Assembly (NCBI GenBank): GCA_009829735.1
Contig: CM020619.1
Span: 3,788,590 to 3,852,589 of the forward strand
DNA: 64,000 nt
Source of the DNA: Pyropia yezoensis
Taxonomy: Eukaryota > Rhodophyta > Bangiophyceae > Bangiales > Bangiaceae
Direction of reading: 5' to 3'
A program made the translations under genes and the position numbers. Under the pieces are notes generated by a model that had not been told where the DNA came from, made no database searches, and worked only from the letters and a program-made list of their open reading frames with translations. Below, in pieces: positions 20,607 to 33,276 of this stretch (position 1 is the stretch's first letter; each line of letters starts with the position of its first letter).

Positions 20607-22012
20607 GGCTTGGTATGGGCTTGGGTATCACGCCCCCAAAACCAGGGCGTTACTTGCGATCACGCCCGATCACGCCCGATTACGTCGTAATCACGCCCTT
20701 TCGTCCGCGTGTCACGTATAAAGTAGCCTACCTCGTTATAAGCGAGTCCCAAGTATATAGCTTCGCGGAGTCAACGCCGAACGTAAGCAAGAACACTCGC
20801 AGCCTGACCCGACTCCCACCGATGCCCTCCGCCTCACCTCTGCCAATGTCCTTCTCTCCTCGTCGTAGGTCATCAGGGAGGCAAACCACAACGCAACCGG
20901 TAAACTTCAGCGAGCGGCGGAGGCCCGCTGTGGCTCATGCCACCTCACGCAGACCCTCCCCGACGAGACGTAGCCGTCCATACGTGGGGCCGGTGGTCGC
21001 GGCGGTGATGGTCAGCGCGGGTGGAGGCGACAGCATCCAAAGCTGTTGGAGTCAGTAGTAGTATTAGCATCAGCTGAAGCGGGACTAGAGGAGCACGCCG
21101 CGGTGGTGATAGTGGCAAGGCGGGACTTTCCAAGCGCTTACCGGCGCCATAGCGACCGCGAGGCCCACGCAGAGGCCTACGCACTCATCCCCCCGTCTGA
21201 GATTCTCCGCTGCTCTCTGGCGCTCAACGAACTGCATGTGCAGCCATTGATTGGCGGGGGGGGTAGAGGCAAGTCCGGGAACCCGCGTAAGGAGGTGGGG
21301 GTAGCCTCCCTCTCTGCTCCCTCCCCACGCAGCACCACCAGTATGGCACTCCCCTACTGCGCTCCTGAGACTGTCAACCCTCCCCCCCCCCTTTTCCCTG
21401 CTTCCGCGCTAGGAAGGTCTATGCAAGCGCCACATGTGGCACCGGAGTGGCGGTCGTGGCCGTCTTTGTGAGAGTAGTCGAGGACGCTGCCAAGACGGCC
21501 AGCGGAGGAATGCCAGCGGAAGGTTCAGGGACTAAAAAAGAGGGGGCCAAGATGTGGCCCAGTTTTTGTTCTTTTCCTGTGTGTTCTGACGGTGGCGGCA
21601 TCAGCGTCGGCGGCAGCGGCGCTGGCGGCGCCACCTGGGCTGGACGCCGCCGCCCTCCGCTTCGCGGCCGCCGCGGCCGCTGGGGAGACTACCGAGGCTG
21701 GCGGCTGCGGTGCCCACTCGTGGGTGCTCCCGGCGCAGGCCAAACGCACCTGCGCAACGCTCGTCATGGGGACCAGTTCCCTCATCAACGGGGCATCCTG
21801 TGACTGTGGACTTCGTCATGCACATAAGTAACCCGTCGCGCTTGTAACCCACTCCTGCTGTCATGTATTTGCTATACTGTTTGACTATTCAGTTTGCTGT
21901 CAGATCACGCCCCCAATCACACCCGCGTGACGTGTGATCACGTGCTAAATCACGCATGAGATCACGCAAAATACGTGATCTTACATCGCGTGCGGGGCGT
22001 GATACCCAAGCC
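20607..22012. mobile_element. Non-autonomous transposon with GGCTTGG termini, TA target site
   Basis: 1406 bp. The left end reads GGCTTGGTATGGGCTTGGGTATCACGCCCC (the GGCTTGG motif is doubled), and the right end on the other strand reads GGCTTGGGTATCACGCCCC. TA flanks each end (20605-20606 and 22013-22014). Both subterminal regions carry many ATCACG copies, a pattern typical of transposase-binding arrays. The interior has no recognisable transposase; one stretch (about 21590-21780) is GCG/GCC-rich like host coding DNA. Its left flank sits only 6 bp from the preceding miniature element. Confidence 0.8.
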
Positions 22013-22014
22013 TA

Positions 22015-23133
22015 CTGTACTCCACACAGACATTAAATATCGCGGATAGCCGCGCCGTGCACACCATAACTCGTTCGTGCCAGAAACGTGCTGTAGCACA
22101 GCAGCGCCAATTCTCTCGTTCGTGCCAGAAACGTGCTGTAGCATCAGCGCCAATTCTCATACCCCTGTGCTACGGATCACTGGGCGGTGAGTCTTTGGAA
22201 ATGCGCTGGACGCCCTCTGAGGGGGGGGGGCACGTCGGCACGTACGCCTGTGCGACGAAATCGATCGCGCAGCACGGGAGAGTTGCACAAACCCTGCACA
22301 GCACGTGTTCAAATGTGCAAAAAATAGAGCTCCGTTGCACGTGCAAGCGCGAGTGGAGTGCACGGGACCCTGCAAACAAGCGCAATTCTCGTGAAAAGGG
22401 GCCTGCAACAGCCTGCAAAAAAGAGGCGATCTCGGCCGGTCCGGAACGGATTTGAACGTTCTTTACATGAGATGGTATGTCTCATCGTCCTGGTGACGGT
22501 TGTCGAGGAGAATAAAGTGCACGAGTAGCCAGTCTGGACCTGATGTCGACCATTCTCGATGAGATCCTTGGTCTCTGTGTACTGCATGAGATGCACGACA
22601 TACCACTTTGTAGAGGAGACTGAGGGGAGCCAGATGGTATTTTTTATTTTCTGAGTGCTCTTGTTCTCTCTGAGCTATGAGGAGAGAAGGCAAAAGTAGT
22701 GTCAGTTATCTGCTCACTAATGTCGACCACGTCTTGGGGCCAATGGGGGCACCCGATCTGCTCACCGGCGCGGGCTGCGGTGCGCTGCAAGCGAATCATT
22801 CTTGCTGAGTGTGGCTCGACCACCCCTTTGTTGCCACAAGGGTGCCGAATGTCTCCGAGAATAATACACTCTGTAGCAGAGAAAAAAGCACAGCAAAAAG
22901 ATAATTGAGGCTCAGGTCTTGATGCATGACAAGAAAAACAATAACGGCTATGTGTATCCATTTTTGGAAGGCCTGATGCCCAGGCCATGTGTGCTTCTCT
23001 TGTTCTTGACTTGGAAGTAGCAGACAAAAAGAAAAGAAAATACTTCGGTCACGAGTCTGCCTCCTGGGGGCCTCCAGGAGACCCTGGTGTGGTCAACATT
23101 TTGGACAGTGGTCGACATTGCAAACAGACTGGC
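22015..23133. other. AT-richer region between transposons, no gene recognised
   Basis: About 1.1 kb of lower GC than the surroundings, with a short tandem repeat near its start. A 127-codon minus-strand frame (22644-23027) shows no domain. It is probably old transposon DNA. Confidence 0.4.
22071..22158. repeat. Two tandem copies of a 43-45-bp repeat
   Basis: Head-to-tail units starting TCGTTCGTGCCAGAAACGTG and ending GCGCCAATTCTC. The first is 45 bp, and the second lacks 2 bp. Confidence 0.9.
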
Positions 23134-23738
23134 TATGGTACGTTGCAGAAAAAAGATACACGGAGCGTTCTTTTCTCTTTCCACCGAGAACCTTCGGGCC
23201 ACAGACCTGAGCCAATCACGTGCCTTGATGGTATGCCCCGGTGTAATGCGCCCCACATGAGCGGTGGTGGGTCCGTTTCCGGAAACCATATGCCAGGACG
23301 CTCATCAACTGGAGAGCGAGTACAGCACGTGGGGAGGTCCACGACACGGCGGGGGGGAGGGGGCGGTGCCGCCGCCGGCGTCGACGACGGCAGCATCGTC
23401 GGCAGCATCGACGGCAGCATCGACGGCAGCATCGACGGCGGCGGCGACAGCGACAGCGGCGCGACGGCGGCGGCAACGGCGGCGGCAACTGCAGCGGCAA
23501 CGGCAGCGGAAACAGCAGCGGCGGCGGCAACGGCAGCGGCAACGGCAGCGGCAACGGCGGTAGCAACGGCGGCGGCGACGGCGGCGACCCCGGCGGCGTC
23601 AATGGCGGCGGCGACGGCGGCGACACCGGCGGCGTCAACGGCAACGACGGCGGAAACGACAGCGACGGCGACGTGGACGGCGATGGCGGCGACAACGTTG
23701 CGTTTGGGGGGGGGGAGGGCGGGGGGGGGGGGGGGGGG

Positions 23739-23865
23739 CGGCGCCCGTGACGGCGACGGCGACGGCGCAAGTGGCGTCGGCTCCTGTGGCTGCGGGGGGG
23801 GGGGGGGGGCGGCGCCGGTGACGGCGACGGCGACGGCGCAAGTGGCGTCGGCTCCTGTGGCTGCG
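23739..23865. repeat. Duplicated 56-bp block at 71-bp period
   Basis: CGGCGCC(C/G)GTGACGGCGACGG through GTCGGCTCCTGTGGCTGCG occurs at about 23739 and again at about 23810, the two copies joined by G runs of 18 and 16 nt. Confidence 0.85.
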
Positions 23866-24964
23866 ACCGGCGCGGCAGTCAAGAGTGTGGGGGTGGACAC
23901 CCCGCCTGTGCCGGTGCCCACGGTGGCGGCCACCTCGCCTGCCGCGGTGTCCGTGGTGACGGCTGCTGCATCCGATGTGGCGGCAGTGGTGACCGCGGCG
24001 GCGGCGGTGGCGACGTCGGTCACGGCGGCGGCCGTCGACGCGGAGGCGGCGGTGGCAATCGACGAGGCGGCGGCCACGGCGGCCGCCGCGGCAGCCATCG
24101 AGGCGGTCGCAAAGACGGGCAGCCCACAGGCGGCTGTGGTAATGTGTTTGGGGGAGGGAGGAGGGGGGGACTGTGTTTGAGGGGGGGGGGGAGGGGGCGG
24201 CGGGCAGACGGCCGTGTGGACTGGTTTTTTTGGTGAGCGTGAGGAACGCCACAGAGAGCCGTGGCTACGTCTTTTGGGGGGGCGGTGGTGCCGCCGCCGT
24301 TATGGGGAAGGGGGAGGCGGGCGGCAGGCGACCGCGGGGACGGTGCGCAGGGGGAGGGTGGGGGGACGGTGGGGGCGCTCTGTGAGGGGGTCCGGCAGGT
24401 CGCTGGGGATGGCGGGGTCGGTGTTTTGGCTGGGGGGCGTGGTGCCGGTGGCATCACTAGGGGGTGGCGGGGGAGGGTTCCAAGGGCTGGTAGTTTCCCT
24501 TTTTTGGAGGGGGAGGGGAGGGGATGTTGATGGCTTCTGCGTTGGGGGCATTTAGGTGACGCATGGCGGCGGGGTTCTTGTTTGAGCGAGGGCAGCTACG
24601 GCGATGGCGGGGGGTTTGATAGCTGCATGGGGGGGCGGGGGGAGGGTCCGTCGGCGCAAGGTGAAACGGGCAGGGTAAAGTCACTGTTTGAATTGGAGTG
24701 GAGTGGGTGACGGCGACACAGTGGCGATGGTGTTAGCCGCCGACGCCGGCGCCCGCGTCAGCGCCGGCGTTCTTCTTTCCGTTGCCGGCGCAGGGGGGCT
24801 GGTGCGGTGGCTCCGCTGGGCAGAAGGGATAAGAGGGACTGGGTGGGTAAATTCTGGTGCAGCGGAAGAGGGAGGAAGGTGGTGTCGGGATGGTGCAGGG
24901 CGTCGAGAGGGCCGAATTTTGGGGGGGCCTTGGGAAGGTCTGCCCGATAGGCCAAACAGCAACG

Positions 24965-24995
24965 AGGCACTTCGTGCACTAAGCACGAAGTGCCT
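24965..24995. repeat. Perfect 13-bp hairpin
   Basis: AGGCACTTCGTGC, a 5-nt spacer ACTAA, then the exact reverse complement. It lies inside the putative 2.6-kb transposon. Confidence 0.85.
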
Positions 24996-25761
24996 TGATG
25001 CGATGTCGTGCACTTCCGCCCCTTCTTGAGGCATGACCCCCCCCCACGCCACGCACACAGGAGACGCCTTCCCCCTTGCTTCCTGGGTTCGCGCACCGTC
25101 GGCGCCTGTGGAGAACCCACTCCACCTGGGCACGCCCCCCCGCACTGCACTCCACCTGCCAAAGGTAGAACCGCCAGAGGGAAGCTGGCTTGGGGGGGGT
25201 TGCCTCCCTGATGTGCCTGGTCAAGAAGAGGGGTCCACGAGGGGAAGGGGGAGGAGACGCCGCTTCGTCAGGAGCATGAGGGGCACCTGCCCGAGATGCC
25301 TCAATGAGCACTGGACACATGAGGACCAGGCTTCTTCGTGGACCAACCTGGCGACCCCATTACATGGAACATTTACCTCAAGAACGGCCATCTAAGAAAC
25401 GGTGACCCGCACACGGAAAAAGGTCCTCAAAACAATGGCCTCCAGCCGTCCCTTGGCTGCTCTCTAAAATCGACTACCCCTCTTCCAAGCCTCAGTTAGC
25501 ACATGGGCCGGGACCCACCCCCGAGCCGGGCAAATCAATGCGAAAAGGATGGCCCCATTTCAGGTTCGACAGCAGCCGGTCCACCCAGGGTGTCCCTGAA
25601 AGCGGTACACCGTCCAGGGGACCCAAGGACCTCATGAGTTCGCATGGGGCTATGTGATCCTTCTGTCAGCATGGCCACCGTGGACCCCGCCGCGGCCGGT
25701 GCGGAGCCCGGGCCCGAGCCGAGAAAAACATCCATGTATCTTTTTTGTGCAACGTACCATA

Positions 25762-26619
25762 GGAAGCACGGTCATGACGCCGCCCCTGCAATCCCGTGCA
25801 CACTTGTTCGGGCCCGATGCACGGAAAATGAGATACACGGTTTTAGATACGCTGCGCCGCGTGACCCGCCCTCCCCCCGCCCCACCCAACCCCCCACCAC
25901 CCCACCCGGCTCCCCCCACCCCACCCTCTCCCCCTCTCTCGTCCCTCCCAGGGCCTTGAGCGCGGCGTGGCGGCGGCGGGAAATAGTCCCTCGCTCGGCA
26001 CCCGCGCAGGTCGGAGCTCCCCACAGCCCCCGCCCGCGGCGTGGCGGACGCCTGCGCACGCCGGCGGCGTCGCTGGGCAGCGGCTGCCCCCCAGCGCAGT
26101 GTCCGTCCTCGCTCCCTCCCCCCCTGGCCGCCGCTGGGGAGGCGGCGCTTGTGTTGGTGACCAAACCCAGGCGCTGCTGCTGCTGGCGTGGGGGGGGACG
26201 GCTGCGGCGGCGGCGGCGGGTCATGTTTTTGCCTCCCTTCTGGCTGTCCCAAAGCGGTCTGGTGCAGGCGTCACCAGCAACCGCCGCGGTCAATCCATGC
26301 CTGAGGGGTCGTGACCTCGGAGGGAACGACCTTCAGACTCCCTCTCATTCAAACTGCCCGACCCCATCACAACCCGCTCCCCCCCGACATGAAGTCAGGT
26401 CATCACATCAAAAAAAAAACATGCGAACACCAACCATCCCACACCAGCCCAGACTGACGACCCCACCCGTTCTTCGCCGCTGCCCCATGAACAAGAAAGT
26501 TGACAAAGGAACGCCCAACCCTGCCGCCGACCCCCAGAAGAACAAACGATGGTATACTGATGTGAACTCACCCCCTCCCTTTCACCTCTAGTCCCCCGCT
26601 CACGAGCCAGGCTCTGGCT
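25762..26619. other. TPP2 downstream region
   Basis: About 860 bp downstream of the TPP2 stop. It has C-rich runs around 25870-25950, then mixed sequence. No gene is recognised. Confidence 0.4.
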
Positions 26620-29600
26620 CTAGTACCGCTCCCCAAACTTGGGAAATGCCACGGCCGCGGCCGCCCGCGCGTCCGCCTCCACGTCGGCCCAGCCGAGCGC
26701 GGCCAGAAGTGCAAACCGCTCCACGGTCGTCGCAGCCAGCGACCGCCCGCCCACAGCGGGAGGGGCCAGCCCGGACAACGCCCGCAGCGCCGTCGCAGGG
26801 CACCCGCGGAGGCGCTCGCGGGCGGAGACTAGAAGAGCCACGTCCGCAACTGTGGCGCCCGACACGGACGCGTGCGCCTTGTCGCCCGCCACCCCGCCGC
26901 TGGCGGCAGGGGCCGTCGACGTGGGTGCCGAGCCTGCCGCGGGGGCAGACACGTCGGCCCAGGCAGCCAGGGCCGTAAATGCCTCCTCAAACGCCGCCAC
27001 CTCCGCGGCCGCACCACTACCAGCGGCAGCGTCACCACCGCCACAAAGCAGCGGGGGGGCGACGGTGCTGCCACTGGCGGCCACCATTGCCGTGGTCGCC
27101 ACCGCCGCAGTCGCACGAGCCTTGCGGAAAAGGGCCTCGATGAGAGTGGAACGCGTCGTGTCTTGCCGCTTCCGCTCCGCCACAGCCGCCTCGTCGTCGG
27201 CATTGACGCGGGTACCGAAGTGCGCGGCAAGCGCCGTTGCATCGACGGCTCCAACCACCCCGTCGGCGGCGGCAACCACAGCCGCCCAATCAGGCGGATC
27301 ACTGCCCATCGCTGCCCCAATCGACGGGGGCGACACAATGACGTTAGCACCAGCGCTGTCGCCAAGGTCTTCACCACCAGCAATGGGCGCTAAAGCGGCC
27401 GCGTCGGGAGACGACACGCCCAGCGTCGCTGCCGCTGCAGCTGCCACCCGTCGCTGAGCGACGGAGTCGACCAGCTGAAGTCGCATCAGCAATACGACCG
27501 TGTCGTTGGCCTTTTCAGCCAAGTGCGAGTCGGCCAGCGCGGTAAAGCGCGCCAGGTGGGTGGGCGCATCGGACAGATTCGCCCCGTTTGCTTCCTTGAC
27601 CACCTTTTTCATGACACCCACGCGGGCGTCTGACAGCTGCGATGTCACCCAGCTAGCCACGTCCTGGTTCTTTCCTTCGTCCTTTGCGTCAGCCGCCGCA
27701 GCCACCTTGGGCGCGTCTGCTGCCGACGTAGAGTCAGAGGTCGACGGTCCGTCAACAGCGGCGGCGGTAGCGGCGGCGCTGGCCTGGCCAGCCACCTTTT
27801 CACCACTTTCACCCGATTTGGTAGTGGCCGCGGACTTGGCGCCCGCGGGCCCGCTCGATGCGCGCTCCGTCTTGGGCGTTTTCTCTCCTGACATTGTAGG
27901 AGACACGACCCACGTCAGCCCATATTTGGCCAGCCCCGACGAGATCGTGCCCGCCCGCACGGCGCCATCGGGCGCCAATACCCGGTCCACAACCAAGTTG
28001 CCCACCAGCTTGTCGCCCGTAGCCACCCACTTCGGTAGCGAAGCCTTTTTGGGCGGTGCCAGCCAAAAGGCCAGTGATGCACCAGGCGCGAGCGTGGTGC
28101 GCCCCGAAGAGCTGATGGCCAGCTTGCTCCCAACGCCTCCGTCTGCACCCGCCGCCAGCGCGGCAGCGTGTGCTGATCCGTAGGGGTCAAGCGAGATCGC
28201 TGAGGCAAGCTTCATGCTTACCGTCGCGCACAGGTCGGTTAGTGCCTCTAGCAGCCCCATCCGCTCATGCCGAACAAATGCGCGAATGGTGTAAGTGCCC
28301 TTGACCGACAGGGAGGCAAACGACGGGTAAATGTCGCTGGTGTGCACAAGTTTGCCGTTGGAGTCGTACACCATCACGTACGGACCACCCTCCACCTCGG
28401 AATTGTACACAGCGTGGTTGAGACCTGGGAAGACAACCGCCACATCCACCCCATTGTTGGAGCCGCTGCTCTCGGAAGCGGACAGGGAGAGCGTGTACTC
28501 CAGCTCCAGTTGGTAGATGCAACGCGCGTCGGGTAGCAAGTCCCGGTCGCGAGGCAGCGCAGTTATCATTGCCAGCCTCGGTGGCAGCACACGGCTGGCA
28601 TGCATCATCGACGCCTTGACGCCCACACCAGCGAGGACTGGCGGGGCCTCGGACGCCAATGAAAGCCCCGTGGTGCCCCGCTCCGCCGCCTCGGCCGCTG
28701 CAGCGTACGCAACCTCATCAGATGCATCGACGGTGAGGCGACGAGCAGACCCACCCTGCGGCAGCTGGTTGGTCAACAGCACGCTCGGGGAGGAGGCCGC
28801 ACCGGCACCCACCGACAACATTGATGGGTTGACCGACAAGCCCGAGAAGGTCACCTCCAGGCGTCGCACCGTGCACGCGCCGGCCGACGACCACAGCTGC
28901 GCGAGGGCCAGTTCCATCGTGACCCCCCCGCTGACGGGGATGATGACAGATCCCACCCCGTCAGGAGAGAGAGTGAAAACGTGACGCGGCCCACCGGGTG
29001 CACTCCCGGGCACTATCTGCACCGCGTGAAGCTGAACTGTGCGAGCGGAAATGACGCTGTCGGCAGCCGCCACGCCGGCAGGCCCCAGGAACTCGTCCGC
29101 AGTCCCCGCCACCAGCGCGACGCGCGCAAAGGTAGCCGCCGCGGGCGGGAGCACAAACGTGCGTACGACACCGCCGGGAGTCAATGGAAGGTTCTCAACG
29201 ACGAGTGAGCCGACACCGCCATCGCCGCCCGCCAGCAGCAGCGGCTTCACCACAGTCACGGGCACGCGAAAAAGCGGGCCTCGAGGCTCGGCCCAGTCCC
29301 CGGAATTGGCAGCCGCGGTTGGTCGCGCCGCGCCCGCAGACGGAGCCATGTAGCCCGCCACCTCACCATAGTGCATGCGCCCGGGCGCCAGACCTGTGGG
29401 GTCCACCGCAATGGGAAATTGGCGACCCCCACCATAGAGGCGCACGCCGGCGGGCGCCGATATCCACGGCGCTGACGGAACAAGAGAGATGTCGAGCTCA
29501 AGCTCCGACACCATCTCAGCAGCCGCCGCCGAACGATCGGGCAGTGCGTCGTTGGCCACGTCCAAGTGCACAAGCCACTTGGAAACGGAGCGGCACTCAT

Positions 29601-32426
29601 GGCCGCCAGCCCGAAGGTACACGCCCCGCCCACGACCATACTCGCGTGAAGAGCCTCTAGCGCGGATAATCGCACGCTGAGACGAATCCGTCACCGAGAC
29701 GGCAAATCGCCAGTCCTCCTCAACACACTTCGCGTAAGCGTCAAGGTAGGCGATCGTGCGAGGTACGCTGATACTGCCACGCCCAGCGCTAAACGCCATC
29801 TCGCATGCCGTCAGCGCGTCGTCGCTCTTGCTATCCGCGTCAGTTGCAGCGGTGGTAGACACCGCGGGTGCCTTGGCCATCCTCCCTGTCCCATTGCCGA
29901 CGCGAGCACCATTCCCGATGCCGGCGGCAGCCACAGGCGACGACGACGCCTCTGGCGCGGGCGCAGACGCGCCGGCTGCCGCCCAAAAAAAGGCTGGACG
30001 CAATCCAGCCGCGGCCCCATTCTCAATCGCCCGTCGCAACCGCGCCACCGACGTGCTCGGCCGCGCCGACAGCACCACCGCCGCCGCACCAGCCGCTGAC
30101 GGGCAGGACATAGACGTGCCATTCAGCAGCAGCTTCTTGCGCAGCATCCATGAAGAGGAAGCCGCTACAGCACCCCCAGGAGCAGAGATGGACACCCCAA
30201 GCGACCCATCCGCACACGGCCCACGCGAGGTAAAGGTGTACGGGACTCCCAGAGGAAGCTCATCGTCCACCTCTTCCCCGGCAGCGTTAGTCGCAGTGGT
30301 GGTGGCGGTGGCGGTGGCGGTGGCGCCGGAACCCGTCGGCGCCTTAACACCAGTCAATTCCGACTTGACGCGCATCCCCGAGGTTGGGCTGGCCGCCCCT
30401 CCCCCCGTCAAGCCTCCTGTCAGCCCTTCTGGCGCAGGGGGGTAGCCATCAGCAGACAGAGCACCCGGAGAGGGGTACACCAGCCCGTCTGGCAGGAGAG
30501 AGTAGGCCTGCGTGGCGAGCCCTGGCGTCACGTAAGCGCCCACCCCAATCACTGCGTCGGTCGTGCCCCCAGGGGCACCGACGGTGGACAGCCCCGGCCC
30601 CGCGTTGCCCGCTGAAGAAAGAAAGAGGACCCCCGCCTCCCGCGCCAGCGCCGTCAGCAGCTGAACGACACGGCCCGTGTTGGCGAGCGGCGTTGCTTCG
30701 CCATACGACATGTTTGCAACCTGTGCCACAACTTTGTGCTGCGCCGCGTGCGGCGGGGTGGACGGGTCCTCAAGCGAGGCCGGGAGCAAGTGGGCGAGCG
30801 CGCGGACTAGGCCTTGGTGCGTTTCCATCCCGTCGATGCGCGAGTCCCCAATCTTGAGCGACACAATCTGCGCGCCCGGCGCGACACCGTTGCGCTCGGG
30901 CGCGTCGGGGTAGTTGCCTGCGACAATCCCCGCCACGTGGGTGCCGTGGTAGCCCGACTCAACAACCACCGACACAACCGCGCCATCGTCGTACACATTG
31001 ACGCCAAAGTGCACGCGCTCGCGGTCGCCAAACGACCCGTACCGCTGGGCCACCCGGTAGTCTTCTAGCACCGGGCAGGAAGACAGGTCACCCGCCTCGG
31101 AGGTGTCCACTACCACCCGCCAGCGGGTGCCGTCCCAGAACGCCACCACATCATAAACAGCGGCGGAGGAAGGAGCGTTCGCCTGAACAAGCAGCGCCTC
31201 GGCGGCAACGAGTTCCTCCTTGAGCACCTTGTACGCCTTGGCAGCGGCACCCCCACCGGTCGGCGGCGCCACCGCCGCGTGCGCCGCCTTGCGCCGACGA
31301 ATGTCGGAGAGCTTGTCGCGGTGGGCGGCCTCCCAAGCCACCCGCCGCTCTGCCGAGATGCGCGACGCGAGGCCGCCAGGGAAGAGCCGTGCCGCCGACG
31401 CCACTCCCAGCCGCCACTCGCCCGCGGCGGGGTGCGGTGCGTCGCCGCCGTCGGCAGCGGGCACCGCGCCGCGGGCGGCCAACGCGCGCATCTCGTTAGT
31501 CAGCCGCAGCGTACGGCCCGTGATGCCCGTTAGCGACCGGCCGTCGGCGGAAACGACGCCACGGCCAGAGAGCGCCACGTCCCCCGACGCCGTGCAGTCA
31601 ATGATGTCCACCACCTTGACACGCCCGTCAGAGGTGCGGCGGAGGCCCGCCGCGCCCGGGTCCACCCCGGTGTCCAGCACGGCCACCGTGACACCGCGGC
31701 CATCATGTTCGGCGTGGGCGGTCAGATACTCGGACACGCCCGTCGCATCCTTTGGCAGTAGCCTGCACGCATACGGGCAGGGGTGCACACGGACAGGGGG
31801 AAGTGATGACAAACGAAGAAGGAAATACATAGTCAGACGCTGCTGGCGGCTGCGCAAGGGCCCACGGCACATCCACCACCGCCGGCTCCCCCGGTGGCTT
31901 GCGCCTCATGCGTCCCCACCCCCCCCCCCCCCCCTTCACCACATGGAAGAACAGCTGGCCACCACCGCTGGGCCCCCCCACCGCCTCGCCCCTCCCCACC
32001 GACCCCTCCCTCTTGAAAACCCCTATACCCCCCCGCCCCACATCCATACCCATTCGTCGGTAGCGGCAGCGGCTCGCGCGCCCCGCCGCCCGCGGTGGAG
32101 GCGACCATGGCTCCGGCCGTCGCGCCGCGGCGCCGCCCCCCTCCCCCGCCGGCCACCGCGGATCGGGATCCCAGCCGCCGCGCCGCTGCCGCCGCCCCTG
32201 CCGCCACGGCGGGCGGCACAAACGTGCTGCCGCGGCCGACGCTGCCGCGCGCAACGGCGGCGCCGACAAACGCCGTCGCGGGGCGGGGTGGCCCGGCGGT
32301 GGTGGCGGCGGCGGCGGAGGCGGCGGGGGAGGCTGTGGGGGGCACGGCGGCGGCGGCGGCGGTGGTGGCAGCGGCGGCAGCGGCGGCCGTGGGTGCAGCG
32401 GCAGCAGCGACAGCGGGGCGGCTCAT
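26620..32426 (-). CDS. TPP2: Tripeptidyl peptidase II, two exons
   Basis: Giant subtilisin-type peptidase that removes tripeptides from peptide N-termini downstream of the proteasome. Exon 1 is 32426-32050 and exon 2 is 31762-26620; the 287-nt intron starts GTATGG and ends TGCAG. Splicing gives EPLPLPTNG+LLPKDATG, matching the family pattern HGLLPKKETG, whereas the unspliced exon 2 frame does not. The protein is 1839 residues (animal TPP2 is about 1250). The triad is Asp156 (TVAVLDTGVDPG), His398 (GYHGTHVAGIVAG) and Ser676 (NGTSMSCPSA), with the oxyanion Asn in SSAGNAGPG. The C-terminal half has the TPP2-specific beta and helical regions plus low-complexity inserts. The first 100 residues are Ala/Ser/Arg/Thr-rich and resemble a transit peptide. 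If translation starts at the ATG at 32108 this leader is absent. Confidence 0.95.
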
Positions 32427-33276
32427 CGTCAGCGACGCGAAAAGGCGAGGAGGGGTTGTGGCCAGCGCGGAGGGCCAGCCACGAGCACACCAAACGCGGG
32501 CGGGGTGGTGGGGGCACTGTCGCGCGGGGGCGGTCGCTGCGGCGGATCCCGCCACAAGCCCCGCGTGGAGGCGCCGCGTGGAGAGGCTCAAGGGGAAAAA
32601 GGAAGAACGAGAAAAGAAAAAACGGTGCAGCCAGCGCAGAGCCAGCTCGCCAAAGAGCAGCTTTGGCTGGCCAATTGTAAGGGCAAAAGACGGCGCATTC
32701 CATGAAACCTTGATTTTCAGAAGATGTTTCGCCACGCATAGTGCTACGCGTGCATTGCGGGAGCACCTTCGTGGCGCCAGGGCACAGCCCCGTTTGTCCT
32801 GGTCCCAGGCGCTGGGGCTTCGTCCCTCTCCCTGGCCGCTCCTGGGCTAGAGCTCCTCCACGCCCACCGGCTGGGCCTACTGATGAGGTGCATTTCGCCA
32901 GAGAGCCTGTGGTCATCGAAAAGGAGGGAGAGGCGGAGAGCTGAATACCCAGGTTGGTGGTGCTCCCTGGCGGCCCAGGGTGGAGGGCCACTGACTTGCT
33001 TTTGCCCAGAGCCGTCGCTGACGGGCCCTTCTCCTTACCTCATCAGCTGCACACGCTCTTTTCCTCCACTTCCTCTACTTGGCGCCCCATGGTAAGAGAC
33101 CTATACCTTACAACTCCCCCCGTCCTTGGTCTTCCGGCAGGCAAGAATTCTTTTGGCCCCCGCCGCCGCCACCACAGTTACGCCCGACCCCTCCCCTCCA
33201 GCACCCCAGCCCTCAATAGTTACACCCACTGCTCCCCCTCACCTTACCCCTCCAAAACCGGCAACGCCTGAGCGCT
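32427..33276. other. Region between TPP2 start and malectin-kelch 3' end
   Basis: About 850 bp, probably the TPP2 promoter plus the 3' flank of the next gene. Composition is balanced. No domain or RNA gene is recognised. Confidence 0.4.

Larger units (their letters stand above)
23136..25759. mobile_element. Putative 2.6-kb transposon with TGGTACGTTGCA termini
   Basis: Inverted termini of 29 bp with two mismatches: left TGGTACGTTGCAGAAAAAAG and right (other strand) TGGTACGTTGCACAAAAAAG, each followed by ATACA. TA dinucleotides flank both ends (23134-23135 and 25760-25761). The interior is mostly GC-rich low complexity, including Ala-rich GCG repeats, a 71-bp duplication and a perfect hairpin. 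No transposase is recognised, so it may be a non-autonomous element that has captured or grown host-like repeats. Two unrelated solo ends are the alternative. Confidence 0.6.

Noticed and set aside
22644..23027. 127-codon minus-strand frame
   Set aside because: Cys-rich but with no recognisable pattern, and located between transposons. It is not distinguishable from chance.
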